A stretch of DNA of 64,000 nucleotides from Candidatus Sulfotelmatobacter sp. (GCA_036500765.1 DASYBM010000009.1:186001-250000), one strand, 5' to 3'; shown: positions 17,867 to 27,685, counted from the first letter of the stretch. Notes: generated from the letters alone by a model not told the origin. Made by a program: numbers and translations.

Positions 17867-18754
17867 CTAGAGAGTCACGACTGTGAGAGCGGTGGGTTGG
17901 ATGGATATCTCGACTGGAGTTCGGCAGACGTACTCGCCGTCGGCGTAAACATCGAGCGGATGCTCGGTTTCGATGCGCACTCGTGGAGCGTGGAAATAAT
18001 CGACTTCGCGGATGCTCAGATGGCGGCCGCTGTAGATCGTGGGAAACAGACAGAAAAGTTTGAAAGGATCGACGGCGCCGACGACGCAGATGTCGAGCAG
18101 GCCGTCGTCCATTTTGGCGTGCGGAGCGATTTTCATGCCGCCGCCGTATAACGGAGTGTTGGCGAACGCGGCGAGGATGGTGGATTGGTCGCGGCGTGGG
18201 GTCCAAGTGTCGGCGTTGGTTTCTGAAGGCGCCAGAATCTTCATAGGCAGCGGGGCGAAAGTGAAGATTGTAGGAGCAAGGCTGATTACGTAGCCGCCGT
18301 GGGCGCGCAGCCAGCGCGGCAAGCGGTTGGCTCGCGCCACGACTTCGCCGTCGAGGCCGATGCCCGCCACGGAGCAGAAATAGCGCGGGTTCTGTGGACG
18401 TGTCCCGTCCAATTCTGCAAGCGCCGAGATTACGCCCAGATCGATGGCGCGTACATCGCCTGTCCCGGCGCAAAATTTCCGCCACGCGGCGAGCGAATCG
18501 CGGACACTACGCAGCCCAAGGGCACGAGCAAAATCATTGCCGCTGCCGGCAGGCACTATGAGCACAGGCAGTCCCAGTTTCACCAATTGCCCGAGATGGC
18601 GGTGGATGGTGCCATCGCCGCCGAAGAGGAGGATGGCATCGGCTTCGTCGGGCGATGCTGGGATGCCCATGGTCCATTCGAATGTTTCATCAGACTGAAA
18701 AGCTTGCAGATTTTTCGGAGAGCATCCCAGCCCGAGGATAGCGGCGGCGCGCAT
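17867..18754 (-). CDS. Diacylglycerol/lipid kinase family protein (DagK/YegS type)
   Basis: A 295-residue soluble lipid kinase. Seen: the ATP-binding LLFGGDGTIHRHL (GGDGT), the PAGSGNDFARALG motif, an IDLG strand and VAGIGLDGEVV, all in family order. Such enzymes phosphorylate diacylglycerol, ceramide or related lipids at the membrane surface; the substrate here is not known. I start at ATG 18754 since the open frame further up runs into the palindromic element and has no coding look; no good RBS is visible. Leads into sppA. Confidence 0.82.
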   Translation of the reverse strand: MRAAAILGLGCSPKNLQAFQSDETFEWTMGIPASPDEADAILLFGGDGTIHRHLGQLVKLGLPVLIVPAGSGNDFARALGLRSVRDSLAAWRKFCAGTGDVRAIDLGVISALAELDGTRPQNPRYFCSVAGIGLDGEVVARANRLPRWLRAHGGYVISLAPTIFTFAPLPMKILAPSETNADTWTPRRDQSTILAAFANTPLYGGGMKIAPHAKMDDGLLDICVVGAVDPFKLFCLFPTIYSGRHLSIREVDYFHAPRVRIETEHPLDVYADGEYVCRTPVEISIQPTALTVVTL

Positions 18755-18825
18755 GTGCGGGGAGAGCGTAGCAGAATTCAGAGCGGGCGACACAGCGGCA
18801 GGGAGCGAAGGTTGCCTAAACCGAA

Positions 18826-19046
18826 TTGTCATCCTGAGCGAAGTTGTCGTCCGTGAAACGGACGACAACGCAGTCGAAGGACCCCGTGTTTGCTTGCATC
18901 ACCAACGGCCTTGCAGGGAGTTCTTTTCCGTGAGCCTGTCGAGAGAACTCCCTGCAAGGCCGTTGCTAGTTTCGGCGAGCACGAGGTCCTTCGACTCCGC
19001 AGAGCAATTCGCAAAGCGAATTGCTCTGCTGCGCTCAGGATGACAA
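18826..19046. repeat. Nested four-arm palindromic element
   Basis: Outer arms 18826-18840 and 19032-19046 (TTGTCATCCTGAGCG and complement, 15 bp) enclose hairpin A (18843-18869, 12-bp stem, 3-nt loop), a second arm pair 18872-18883/18985-18996 (12 bp), a central pair 18903-18924/18944-18965 (22 bp, perfect) and hairpin B (19000-19028, 13-bp stem, AAA loop). All arms are perfect. Lies between tyrS and the dagK-like gene. Confidence 0.92.
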
Positions 19047-19076
19047 GGGGGTTGGGGATTCAATTGAGATGACAAT

Positions 19077-20375
19077 CTAGACGATCATCACCATCTTCAT
19101 CGACCTACCCGCCCGCACCACGAGCGGGCGCGCAGGACTCGGCACGGCCAGTTTTGGCTTCTCCACTAGCTCGTCGTCAATCTTAACCGACTTCTGTTTC
19201 ACCCTACGGCCTCCGTCAGAAGCCGACTCGGCGAGTTTGGCCTCGACTAGGAGCTTGTCGACCCGTACCAACATCACAACCGGTTGAAGGCGATCGCTAG
19301 CGAGAACGTGGACGTCACGCGGCGGGTTATGCGTCCCAATGGATTCGCCGAATCCAATCATGATCTTCGAGATTGGTACAGTAATCTGCTCCAACACGTC
19401 CGGCACCTCGTCCTTCTGGAACTGCTTGGCCCAGTCTTCGGCTGCTTTGGCGGCTGCTTCCGTCGAGTGGAAGTCTGCGACGATTCTTCGGGCTAGATCT
19501 TTCTTGGCCTGCATCGGGTGCGATTCGGTTTTCATCTTTTCGATGTCGGCGAGTTGCACATCCGTTAGCAGTTCGTAGTATCTCCACATCATTTCGTCGG
19601 AGATGCTCATTACCTTGCCGTACATCTCCAGAGGCGGCTCGTGGATGCCGATGGCGTTGCCCAGGGACTTCGACATTTTCTGCACGCCGTCGAGGCCTTC
19701 GAGAATTGGAGTCGTCAGCACTACCTGCGATTCCTGGCCGCAGGCGCGTTGCAGTTCGCGGCCTACCAGCAGGTTGAATTTCTGGTCGGTGCCGCCGAGT
19801 TCTACGTCGGCTTCGAGGGCGACCGAGTCGTAGCCTTGCACTAACGGATAGAGCAGTTCGTGCACCGAGATGGGTTTTTCTTCCTGGAAGCGCTTGTGAA
19901 AGTCCTCGCGTTCGAGCAGCTGCGAGACGGTGTATTTCGCCATCAGTCGGACGAAGTCGTCGGCGGTGAAGGCACCCATCCAGCGGCGGTTAAAGTCGAT
20001 TACCGTCTTATTGGGATCGAGAATTTTGAAGACTTGGGCTTTGTAGGTCTCAGCATTCTGTTCAATCTGCTCGCGGCTCAGCGGAGGGCGTGTGACCGAA
20101 CGGCCCGTCGGGTCGCCGATCATGCCGGTGAAATCGCCGATGAGAAAGATGGCAGTGTGGCCGAGATCCTGAAAGTGTTTGAGCTTGCGCAGAACGACGG
20201 TGTGCCCGAGATGAAGGTCGGGGGCGGTCGGATCCATGCCGAGCTTCACGCGGAGCGGTTTGCCCGTGCTGCGCGATTTTTCCAGCTTGGCGCGAAGATC
20301 GGACTCGCGGATGATTTCCGCGGAGCCTTTTTTCAGGTAAGTAAGTTGTTCGTCGACCGGAGCGAAGTTCGGCAT
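19077..20375 (-). CDS. tyrS: Tyrosyl-tRNA synthetase
   Basis: Charges tRNA-Tyr; class I synthetase, cytosolic. The HIGH-type motif is HLGH at residues 55-58 and the second signature is KMSKS at 233-237. The tyrosine pocket ([22 protein letters not shown]) follows the TyrZ/TyrS2 subgroup. A C-terminal S4 RNA-binding domain starts near residue 365. The 432-residue length is normal. The C-terminus ends in a basic/hydrophobic [12 protein letters not shown] stretch. It follows purN by 14 bp in the same direction, so it is probably read with the purine genes. Confidence 0.93.
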   Translation of the reverse strand: MPNFAPVDEQLTYLKKGSAEIIRESDLRAKLEKSRSTGKPLRVKLGMDPTAPDLHLGHTVVLRKLKHFQDLGHTAIFLIGDFTGMIGDPTGRSVTRPPLSREQIEQNAETYKAQVFKILDPNKTVIDFNRRWMGAFTADDFVRLMAKYTVSQLLEREDFHKRFQEEKPISVHELLYPLVQGYDSVALEADVELGGTDQKFNLLVGRELQRACGQESQVVLTTPILEGLDGVQKMSKSLGNAIGIHEPPLEMYGKVMSISDEMMWRYYELLTDVQLADIEKMKTESHPMQAKKDLARRIVADFHSTEAAAKAAEDWAKQFQKDEVPDVLEQITVPISKIMIGFGESIGTHNPPRDVHVLASDRLQPVVMLVRVDKLLVEAKLAESASDGGRRVKQKSVKIDDELVEKPKLAVPSPARPLVVRAGRSMKMVMIV

Positions 20376-20389
20376 CAGTCTGATTATAT

Positions 20390-20995
20390 CTACGACTTCA
20401 GGACAAACCGCCGTCCAACAATTTCAAACTGCCCCCGGAGGACCATATTGATGGCCTGCGTATAGGCTTGGTGTTCTTGCTCCAAAATCTTTGCGGCGAG
20501 GCTGTGTTCGTCGTCGGAATCGAGAACCGGAACCGACCTTTGCACGATGATGGCCCCGTGGTCGAGTTCTTCGTCCACGAAATGCACGGTGCAGCCGGAG
20601 ACTTTCACGCCGTAGGCGAAGGCCTGTTCCTGCGCTTCGAGGCCGGGAAACGCGGGCAAGAGCGAAGGATGGATGTTCAGAATTCGGCGCGGAAACTGCT
20701 GCACGAACCAGGGAGAGAGCAGCCGCATGTATCCGGCGAGGCAGACCAAGTCAACGCCGTGCTGCTTGAGGGCGGCGACGACTTCGCGATCGTGCTCTTC
20801 GCGCGGCCTGCCCTTGGAGGGGATCACCAAAGCATTCAGGTCGCGCTCGCGGGCGATGGCGATTCCCAGCGCATCGGGCTTATTCGAGATGACAACTGCG
20901 ATGCTGGTACCGGAAATGCCGCCGGCGTCGATACTGTCGGCAATGGCGACGAAGTTGGAGCCGCGTCCGGAGAGCAGGATTCCTAAAGATTTCAT
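20390..20995 (-). CDS. purN: Phosphoribosylglycinamide formyltransferase
   Basis: Transfers a formyl group from 10-formyl-THF to GAR, step three of purine synthesis. The catalytic residues match E. coli almost one for one: Asn107 and His109 in [11 protein letters not shown], and Asp145 in EELDHG. The N-terminal [11 protein letters not shown] phosphate loop is intact; 201 residues is usual. It lies 139 bp after purM and 14 bp before tyrS in the same direction. The upstream gap has degenerate AGCTGA-type tandem copies just before the start and a weak copy of the GTCATCCTGAGC repeat near 21100-21134. Confidence 0.95.
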   Translation of the reverse strand: MKSLGILLSGRGSNFVAIADSIDAGGISGTSIAVVISNKPDALGIAIARERDLNALVIPSKGRPREEHDREVVAALKQHGVDLVCLAGYMRLLSPWFVQQFPRRILNIHPSLLPAFPGLEAQEQAFAYGVKVSGCTVHFVDEELDHGAIIVQRSVPVLDSDDEHSLAAKILEQEHQAYTQAINMVLRGQFEIVGRRFVLKS

Positions 20996-21134
20996 GTGAG
21001 CTTCAGCTGTCAGTTCTCAGCTTTGAGCTCAACATCATAATTCAACACGGCACGGAATCGCTGGCCGCGGGCGACTGCCTCACGCACTCGCGACAGCCAG
21101 CGGGATGAGGCTCCGCTTAGGATGACCTCGCAGC

Positions 21135-22190
21135 TTAGCTGTAAGTAACCTTGCGCTCGCCTTTTATGATCCGTCCGATGGTGTAGGCCTTTTCTCCGAC
21201 GCGCTCTAAGACCGACTGAGCTTTCTTGAATTTCGCCGACGGGACAACCAGAAGCATTCCCATGCCCATGTTGAAAGTGCGGAGCATTTCGTCTTGCGGC
21301 ACGTTGCCGAGTTGTTGCAGGTGTTCGAAAATCGGAAGGACCGGCCACGATCCCAATTCGATGACGGCAGCGGTTCCGCGGGGCAGGACACGTGGGAGAT
21401 TTTCTGTAATTCCGCCGCCGGTAACATGCGCCAGGGCGGCCACGCACTGCCCGTCGATAAGCTTGCGCAGGGCGGGCCAGTAGCTCTTGTGGGTGCGCAT
21501 CAACTCATTTCCGACTTTGTTCTTGACCTCATTGACGTAGGTGTCGGGCGAATAGTGCGCCACTTCGAAGAGCAGCTTGCGGGCTAGGGAATATCCGTTG
21601 GTGTGCAAGCCGTTGGAGGGCAGGCCGAGGATGATGTCGCCAATCTGCACGTCTTTGCCTGTGATGATTTTTTCGCGTTCGACCACGCCCACGATGAAGC
21701 CCGCCAGATCGTATTCGCCGTCGGGATAAAAGCCGGGCATCTCGGCGGTCTCGCCGCCGATGAGAGCGCAGCCGTTGTGTTTGCAGGCGTCGGCAATGCC
21801 TTCCACGACTTTCTCGACAATTGCGGAATCGAGAGTGCCAGTGGCGAGGTAGTCCATAAAAAACATGGGCGCAGCGCCCTGCACCGCAATATCGTTGACA
21901 CAATGGTTGACCAGGTCGGCGCCGACTGTCGAGTGCAGCCCCATTTCGAATGCAATCTTTAGCTTCGTGCCGACTCCATCGACACTCGATACGAGCACAG
22001 GATCGACGTACTTCGTTTTGTCGACGGCGAACAAGCCGCCGAAGCCACCAATCTCACTGAGAACGCCGCGGGTGAAGGTTTTATGGGCGAGGTACTTGAT
22101 GCGCTGCTTGGTGCGGTTGGCGCGGCTAATGTCGACTCCGGCATCGGCGTAGGTAATTGGCGTCGGGCTGGGGGTGGGAGTCTTAGCCAC
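21135..22190 (-). CDS. purM: Phosphoribosylformylglycinamidine cyclo-ligase
   Basis: Closes the imidazole ring to AIR using ATP, step five of purine synthesis. The protein has 351 residues with the family order: ITYADAGVDI, SSVDGVGTKLKIAF, VNDIAVQGAAPMFFMDY, IGGETAEMPGFY and HVTGGGITENLPRVLP. A short Pro/Thr-rich segment (TPTPSPTP) precedes the domain. First gene of the apparent purM-purN-tyrS transcript. Confidence 0.95.
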   Translation of the reverse strand: MAKTPTPSPTPITYADAGVDISRANRTKQRIKYLAHKTFTRGVLSEIGGFGGLFAVDKTKYVDPVLVSSVDGVGTKLKIAFEMGLHSTVGADLVNHCVNDIAVQGAAPMFFMDYLATGTLDSAIVEKVVEGIADACKHNGCALIGGETAEMPGFYPDGEYDLAGFIVGVVEREKIITGKDVQIGDIILGLPSNGLHTNGYSLARKLLFEVAHYSPDTYVNEVKNKVGNELMRTHKSYWPALRKLIDGQCVAALAHVTGGGITENLPRVLPRGTAAVIELGSWPVLPIFEHLQQLGNVPQDEMLRTFNMGMGMLLVVPSAKFKKAQSVLERVGEKAYTIGRIIKGERKVTYS

Positions 22191-22353
22191 AGATTCTTCT
22201 CTGAGTCTCTAAATCTAGCGTGGGGTTTTGTCGGGCGCCGAAGCGACAACCTAAGGCCGCTCATTGTAGCACGAGGAGTTAGCTGGCCGAATTGGTCGAG
22301 CCGCAGGACATGGGTTCTTTGGTGTTTTTCTGTTGTGGGGCTGGATAGATTTC

Positions 22354-22371
22354 GCGGGCAGGAGTGCCCGC
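22354..22371. repeat. GCGGGCA-type hairpin repeat
   Basis: GCGGGCA, GGAG loop, TGCCCGC: a perfect 7-bp hairpin followed by an ACCACACAGAG stretch. Same type as the hairpin inside valS (63823-63842) and a decayed copy near 14026-14042. The rest of this 250-bp gap (22191-22440) shows no gene. Confidence 0.6.
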
Positions 22372-22440
22372 ACCACACAGAGACACGTCTCATCAGGCCG
22401 CGGACGCACACGCCCGTTCGCTAACCTGGACCCGGACCAA

Positions 22441-22623
22441 CTAGTGGGAGATGAAGTCCGAGAAAAAGTAGGCCAATATTCCGAACAGAGCCAGGCCGGA
22501 GATGCCATAGGCAGTAAGCACCCATGCTCCCCGGCCTTCACGACGCCGGATGGCAGAAGTGGTAGTGGAAGTAGAAGTCTGTTCGGAAGCAACAGAAGAG
22601 ACGACAGGGGCCCGATCTTCCAT
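22441..22623 (-). CDS. Small single-pass membrane protein
   Basis: A 60-residue protein: a Ser/Thr-rich N-terminal part, a basic patch (RRREGRG) and one C-terminal membrane helix (WVLTAYGISGLALFGILAYFF). ATG 22623 follows GGAGGG at good spacing, which supports it as a real gene; the frame further upstream has no RBS. It is head-to-head with the large transglutaminase-like gene. No family recognised; shape resembles tail-anchored small proteins. Confidence 0.55.
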   Translation of the reverse strand: MEDRAPVVSSVASEQTSTSTTTSAIRRREGRGAWVLTAYGISGLALFGILAYFFSDFISH

Positions 22624-22861
22624 GCAAACCCTCCAACGGAAAGATCGTGGCGCAAGTACGTTATGCGTCACGCCTATCCCGCGACGTGGCGAGACAGGAC
22701 TATCTGGGCGGTATTTTACCCCGAATTAGAAGCCATAATTAAGGAAAAAATAATGAAAATAGCGGGCGGCCAAACGCGAGGTTCCCTACATTTTCACCCA
22801 CTTTCCGATGCCCGTCGCGGCTACATGGGATAATGGTTGGGAATCGTTCTCCAAAAAACTT

Positions 22862-25800
22862 ATGCGTGATCGTTGCCTTGTTCTTATCCTTTCGTGCTGG
22901 CTGAGCGCCAGCGCACTTTCGCAGCAGTCCAGCCAAGTTCCCTCGCGTACTACGCCTCCACCTCAGAAGCCAAACCCGGCAGAACAGTCGAAGCAGGCCG
23001 ACAAAACCTCCGCAGGAACGGCTGCCGAGAAAGCAGCGGAGTCGGCTACGAACGCTAAGTCTCCGGACTATGCGCAGGAGTCGTTCGTCATCGAGCAGAT
23101 GCACTCGCACTACACCTTCGAAGCCGATGGGACGGGACGCAAAGAGACCAAGGCTCGCATCCGAGTGCAAAGCGAAGCCGGGGTACAGCAATGGGGACAG
23201 TTGCAGGAGGGATACAACTCGGCCAACGAGAAGGTTGAAATTCCCTACGTGCGAGTGCTGAAAGAAGATGGCAGCGTGGTGAAGGCGGGCGAAGATGCGG
23301 TGCAGGATCTGAGTGCGCCCGTGGAGCACGAAGCGCCGGTCTACACCGATTACCGGCAGAAGCACATCACCGTTCCCGGGCTGAGGCCGGGAGAAGTGCT
23401 GGAATATGACATGGTCACGGTGATTCATACGCCGCTGGCCGCGGGACAATTCTGGGCCGACTACGATTTCGACAAAAGCAATATCACGCTGGACGAGACC
23501 TTGGACGTTGACGTTCCCACAGGGCGCTCGCTGAAACTGAAATGCAAGCCGGGAATGGATCCGAAAATCACGGAAGAAAATGGGCGCCGGATCTACCACT
23601 GGTCGGGCAATCATCTGGAGCGCGAAGACGACTCGGCGAAGGCGGAGAAGAAGAAAAAGAAGCATCGTCCGGACGATGAGCGGCCCGATATCCAGCTGAC
23701 AACTTTCGAGAGTTGGGAGCAGATCGGCCGCTGGTACGCCGAGCTGGAAAAAGACCGGCGCGCGCCCTCGCCAGAGGTTCGCGCTAAGGCGCAGGAACTG
23801 ACGAAGGGGCTGAACACGGATCTGGAAAAGACCGAAGCGCTTTACGATTTCGTGGCCAAAAACTTCCGTTACGTCAGCCTGTCTCTGGGAGTTGGCCGTT
23901 ATCAGCCGCATGCCGCGTCAGATGTGCTGCATGACCAGTATGGCGACTGCAAAGATAAGCATACCCTGCTGGCTTCGCTGCTGGAGGCGGAAGGGCTGCA
24001 CGCCTCGTCGGTGCTGATCAATTCGAGCCGCAAACTGGATCCTGATGTCCCTTCACCGTCGCAGTTCGACCACGTCATCACTATGCTTCCAATGGGGAAT
24101 GAGGAAATCTGGATGGATACGACCGCCGAGGTCGCTCCGTTCCGTCTGCTGGCCTATACGCTACGCAAGAAGCAGGCTCTGGTAATTCCTCCGGCGGAGC
24201 CGCCGTCGAGCGTAGCGCCGCATCTAGCGATGACGCCGGCAGATACTCCCATGCCCGACACGGAGTTCTCGCGGGTCGAGGGCAAGATCAACGACATCGG
24301 CAAACTCGAAGCCCACGTGCATTACGAGTTTCGCGGCGACGAAGAACTGATGCTGCGTTCAGTTTTTCGCCGCGTGCCAGAGGCAAACTGGCAGCGCGTG
24401 GTTGAGAACGTCAACTCCAGCCTGGGCGGGGACATCACGAACCTGAAGATCAGCGATCCGGCCGCGACGCGCGAGGCTTTCACGATGTCGTACGACGTGG
24501 CCAAGGTTAACTTTCTCGACTGGTCCAAGAAAAAGACGGAAATTGTTTTGCCGCTGGTGCAGTTCAATTTGCCCGACGTGAACGGCGACGATGGCGACCC
24601 GGACGCCGAACCTTTGAAGCTGGGGCCCAAGGCCGAATATTCGTATGAGGTCAAGCTGGAATTGCCCGGCAAGTACACGGCCCGCGCGCCGCTGGCATTC
24701 TCGCTGAAACGCGACTATGCGGAATATGACGCCAGTTACAAGATTGAGGGCGATATTTTTACGGCGGGCCGGAAGCTAATCCTGCGGCAGGACGAGCTTC
24801 CCGTCGCCCGCGAGTCGGATTATGAATCGTTTCGCAGAGCCGTGGGCGCCGACCTGGCGCAGAAACTATCGGTAGAAAGCGCGGTGGTGGGAACGATTGC
24901 GCCGCCCGGCGACATGAAAGCGGACGATCTGGTTGACAGCGCCCGAGCCGCCGCCGAAAACGGCAACTATCCGGTCGCGATTGTGCTGCTGAAGCGCGCG
25001 ACCGAGGTCGATCCTAAGAATAAATTCGCCTGGAATAACCTGGGCCTGATTTATTTCGCGATCCGCGAGAACGATCATGCGATCGCGGCTTTCCAGAAGC
25101 AGATTGAAGTGAATCCCTACGACGAGTACGCGTACAACAATCTGGGGCGTGTCTATTGGAACGACCGCAAATATGACGAAGCGGTGAAGGCCTTCAAGAA
25201 GCAACTGGAAAACAATCCGCTCGACAAGTTCGCCCATGCCAACCTGGGGCAGATGTATTCGGAGTGGCATAAGTACGATCTGGCTGCGGCGGAGCTGGAG
25301 AAGGCTGCTTCGCTGACTCCTGACACGGAGCCCGAAGCGGGCGAGTTGCAGGTGAGCCTGGGCGACGCCTACTTAAATCTAGGGCAGGACCAGAAGGCGT
25401 TGGGCGCGTTCGACCATGCGGTGGAACTGTCGGCTACACCGCTCGTATGGAACAACATCGCATATCAGCTTTCGCTAAAAGATTCTCATCTGGACCGGGC
25501 GCAGCAATATGCGGAGTCAGCGGTGTCGGCCACGGCGGCGGCGCTGCGCAATGTTTCGCTCGATCACTTGTCGAATAAAGAATTACCGCTGGTTTCTTCT
25601 CTGATCGCCTATTGGGACACGCTCGGTTGGGTACACTTCGGGGAGGGCAATCTAGGCAAGGCGGAAAAGTATGTGGCCGCGGCGTGGGAGTTGGGGCATC
25701 ACGGCGAAGTGGGCGACCATTTGGGACAGATTTATCAGAAGCGCGGAGAGAAAGATCGCGCGCTGCGGACTTATGCGCTCTCGATGAATGGGCTGCGTCC

Positions 25801-26185
25801 TGACCCTGAGACGCGCGGCCGTCTAGCTTCGCTAGCCGGTGGTGACGCCAAAGCCGACGCCGTCGTGGCGCGCTACAAAGATGATTTGCAACACCTGAGC
25901 ACGATCAACCTGGGCAAGGCTGCGCAGACGGGCAATGCGGATTTCTTTATCTTGCTGAGTGGCGGTGGCGGTGCGGCGGCGAAGGTCGATGCGGTGAAAT
26001 TTGTCAGTGGAGACGAGAAGCTCAAGTCCTATACCGACGCGCTGCGGACGGCCGACTACCATCTGACGTTTCCGGATGACACGCCGGTGAAAGTGTTCCG
26101 GCGCGGGACGCTGTCTTGTGCGGTCGCGACGGGTAAGTGCGAGTTTGTGCTGACGCTGCCGGATGATGTTAGGACTGTGGACTAG
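22862..26185 (+). CDS. Exported DUF3857/transglutaminase-like protein with TPR repeats
   Basis: A 1107-residue exported protein. Signal peptide at residues 1-20 (cut near ALSQQ), a Pro/Ala/Lys-rich linker, then a DUF3857 beta domain (about 75-300), a transglutaminase-like cysteine-protease core with Cys363 in YGDCKDKHTLL, a His in FDHVITML and an Asp in WMDTTAE, a second beta domain, and TPR helices from about residue 690 to 930 (NNLGLIYFAIREN, NNLGRVYWNDRKY, ANLGQMYSEWHKY). The complete Cys-His-Asp set suggests activity, maybe cross-linking or cleaving peptides, but substrates of this family are unknown. I use ATG 22862 for the signal peptide; the open frame begins at 22808. Confidence 0.8.
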   Translation: MRDRCLVLILSCWLSASALSQQSSQVPSRTTPPPQKPNPAEQSKQADKTSAGTAAEKAAESATNAKSPDYAQESFVIEQMHSHYTFEADGTGRKETKARIRVQSEAGVQQWGQLQEGYNSANEKVEIPYVRVLKEDGSVVKAGEDAVQDLSAPVEHEAPVYTDYRQKHITVPGLRPGEVLEYDMVTVIHTPLAAGQFWADYDFDKSNITLDETLDVDVPTGRSLKLKCKPGMDPKITEENGRRIYHWSGNHLEREDDSAKAEKKKKKHRPDDERPDIQLTTFESWEQIGRWYAELEKDRRAPSPEVRAKAQELTKGLNTDLEKTEALYDFVAKNFRYVSLSLGVGRYQPHAASDVLHDQYGDCKDKHTLLASLLEAEGLHASSVLINSSRKLDPDVPSPSQFDHVITMLPMGNEEIWMDTTAEVAPFRLLAYTLRKKQALVIPPAEPPSSVAPHLAMTPADTPMPDTEFSRVEGKINDIGKLEAHVHYEFRGDEELMLRSVFRRVPEANWQRVVENVNSSLGGDITNLKISDPAATREAFTMSYDVAKVNFLDWSKKKTEIVLPLVQFNLPDVNGDDGDPDAEPLKLGPKAEYSYEVKLELPGKYTARAPLAFSLKRDYAEYDASYKIEGDIFTAGRKLILRQDELPVARESDYESFRRAVGADLAQKLSVESAVVGTIAPPGDMKADDLVDSARAAAENGNYPVAIVLLKRATEVDPKNKFAWNNLGLIYFAIRENDHAIAAFQKQIEVNPYDEYAYNNLGRVYWNDRKYDEAVKAFKKQLENNPLDKFAHANLGQMYSEWHKYDLAAAELEKAASLTPDTEPEAGELQVSLGDAYLNLGQDQKALGAFDHAVELSATPLVWNNIAYQLSLKDSHLDRAQQYAESAVSATAAALRNVSLDHLSNKELPLVSSLIAYWDTLGWVHFGEGNLGKAEKYVAAAWELGHHGEVGDHLGQIYQKRGEKDRALRTYALSMNGLRPDPETRGRLASLAGGDAKADAVVARYKDDLQHLSTINLGKAAQTGNADFFILLSGGGGAAAKVDAVKFVSGDEKLKSYTDALRTADYHLTFPDDTPVKVFRRGTLSCAVATGKCEFVLTLPDDVRTVD

Positions 26186-26200
26186 AGGGATCGCTCGGTT

Positions 26201-26542
26201 TCAAGACGGGCTGTAGACTTTGTTGAGGAGCGGCATGTCTCCGTTTTCCAGAATTGATTGGTTCATCCACCCTCGCTCGACGGCAGTGACTTCAGCGGGC
26301 TTTCGAAGAAGGTAGTAAAACCAGAAGGGGACGCCCTTGGTGCCAAGCGCTCTTTTCTCTGGGGTTTCAAGGTGAACCTGCATCCGGTCCCGGATGCTGT
26401 CAGTCGCAAGGCCTACATAGAGGACCTCTCCGCTATAGGCGACCAGAGCGTAACAGCCAGATTTCATTGGCACTGTTACACAGTGAGACCATGCGAATTC
26501 CGTACGCTGATCTGGAGCAGGCAGTAGCTGATCAACTTTCAC
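26201..26542 (-). CDS. GIY-YIG nuclease-domain protein
   Basis: A 113-residue stand-alone GIY-YIG domain. The first strand reads SGCYALVAY (GCY in place of GIY) and the second LYVG at 41-44, followed by Arg51/Arg53, Glu89 in AVERGWMN and Asn107 in PLLNK, the expected order of catalytic residues. So it may cut DNA with a metal ion. Start GTG 26542 lies seven nt after the stop of the DGQHR gene, with GAGG across the junction, pointing to coupled translation. The pair is flanked by housekeeping genes. It is convergent with the transglutaminase gene, 15 bp apart. Confidence 0.75.
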   Translation of the reverse strand: MKVDQLLPAPDQRTEFAWSHCVTVPMKSGCYALVAYSGEVLYVGLATDSIRDRMQVHLETPEKRALGTKGVPFWFYYLLRKPAEVTAVERGWMNQSILENGDMPLLNKVYSPS

Positions 26543-26548
26543 ATCGCC

Positions 26549-27685
26549 TCACAACGAGATCGCGCCGACGTTATCTTGGACGTTAATGGCAGAACTGAGA
26601 GCCATCGCTAACTTTCGCACCGCCGCCGAATTTAGGCCCGAAGCGACGCCACCTCGCTGCCACCATTCACGATCGGAAATGCCAACGTTATCTCCGCTTA
26701 AATTGCTGAATCCGCGACGAAACAACTCCTTCACGGTTTCTTTCTTAAAGTCCTTCAAGTTCGCGAGGTGGAGAAAGACCGTAGCGGAAACAATGTGAAA
26801 CAAGTCGACTCCGCTTGTCTTGAAAATAACGGAGGGTTTGTCAGACTGATCGTCAACCAGCAGTTCGACGACCGCCTTCCAGTAGTTTGATAGTATCTTC
26901 GGCCGATTGCCATCCCACTCGGGATTCGACAGAGGGTTATTGGATGAGAAGATGTACTTCTTTAGCGAATTGACAAAGCTCTTTTGGTTTATCGTCGCAG
27001 CAGCTCCGTCGTCGTCGTTCGCCATCCTTATCTTACCGAACCACGCTGAACCGGGATCGGCATTCAGAAAATTCGCGACCACCAATGCGCGGGCATCTTC
27101 TCCTTTTTCCACTTGGCGCATGATCCAGCGCGGGATTGTGGGCATCTTTTCCAGATTGACCATCCGCGTCAGACGCGCCACGATCTGCTGCTCCACCGCC
27201 TTGTCCACTGAGCGCTGAGTCGTATTTACGATGAGGAAGTGACACATCTGACTTACGTCATCTAGTCCACCAGCGATGTTGACAGGAATCTCGAACTCTA
27301 ACAGATCTGGGTTCTTCGCAGCTGCCGCGATCAAGCCCGCGATCCGATGCTGGCCGTCGACGACATTAAAGGGCCCCACCTGTGCCACATCGAAAGTGAT
27401 GGTGTTTGTGGCCTTATCAAACGGAATTTCTTTGCTCGTAGCCAGAAAAATCGAAGTGGGGAGAAATGCGTCGCCCTCCGTTTGCCCATCCAGAAGATAA
27501 TCTGCTAGCCGCTTGGCTCGGCCTTGGTTGAGGATGCGCTGATAGCCGGGGCCTTCCTCCTCCGGGTCTAGTTTGCTGATCGTGTAAAAGTTAGGAAGGT
27601 TGAGGTCTGCAACCTTGATCGAGGTCGTGTAGAGCTTAAGGGAACCTTGACGAACTAATGCGGCCGGACGCGTAATTGTTGGCAC
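26549..27685 (-). CDS. DGQHR-domain (DndB-like) protein
   Basis: A 378-residue protein with the DGQHR signature at residues 110-114 (FNVVDGQHRIAGL), a preceding GYQRILNQGRAKRLADYLL segment and NTTQRSVDK, as in the DGQHR/DndB superfamily. Relatives include DndB, which regulates phosphorothioate DNA modification, and proteins of 7-deazaguanine DNA systems; many others are orphan genes on islands. Here no dnd or dpd genes are seen, only the GIY-YIG gene directly downstream. Start GTG 27685 follows GGAGG by eight bases. A defence or DNA-modification role is inference. More AT-rich codon use than the neighbours hints at horizontal transfer. Confidence 0.78.
   Translation of the reverse strand: MPTITRPAALVRQGSLKLYTTSIKVADLNLPNFYTISKLDPEEEGPGYQRILNQGRAKRLADYLLDGQTEGDAFLPTSIFLATSKEIPFDKATNTITFDVAQVGPFNVVDGQHRIAGLIAAAAKNPDLLEFEIPVNIAGGLDDVSQMCHFLIVNTTQRSVDKAVEQQIVARLTRMVNLEKMPTIPRWIMRQVEKGEDARALVVANFLNADPGSAWFGKIRMANDDDGAAATINQKSFVNSLKKYIFSSNNPLSNPEWDGNRPKILSNYWKAVVELLVDDQSDKPSVIFKTSGVDLFHIVSATVFLHLANLKDFKKETVKELFRRGFSNLSGDNVGISDREWWQRGGVASGLNSAAVRKLAMALSSAINVQDNVGAISL

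Noticed and set aside
18897..18970. A tRNA or structured ncRNA gene in the tyrS-dagK gap
   Set aside because: The pairing is perfect palindrome without tRNA arms or T-loop sequence; a repeat element explains it.
22739..23911. Minus-strand ORF of 390 codons opposite the transglutaminase-like gene
   Set aside because: Overlaps the start region and DUF3857 domain of a clear gene; composition typical of antisense frames.
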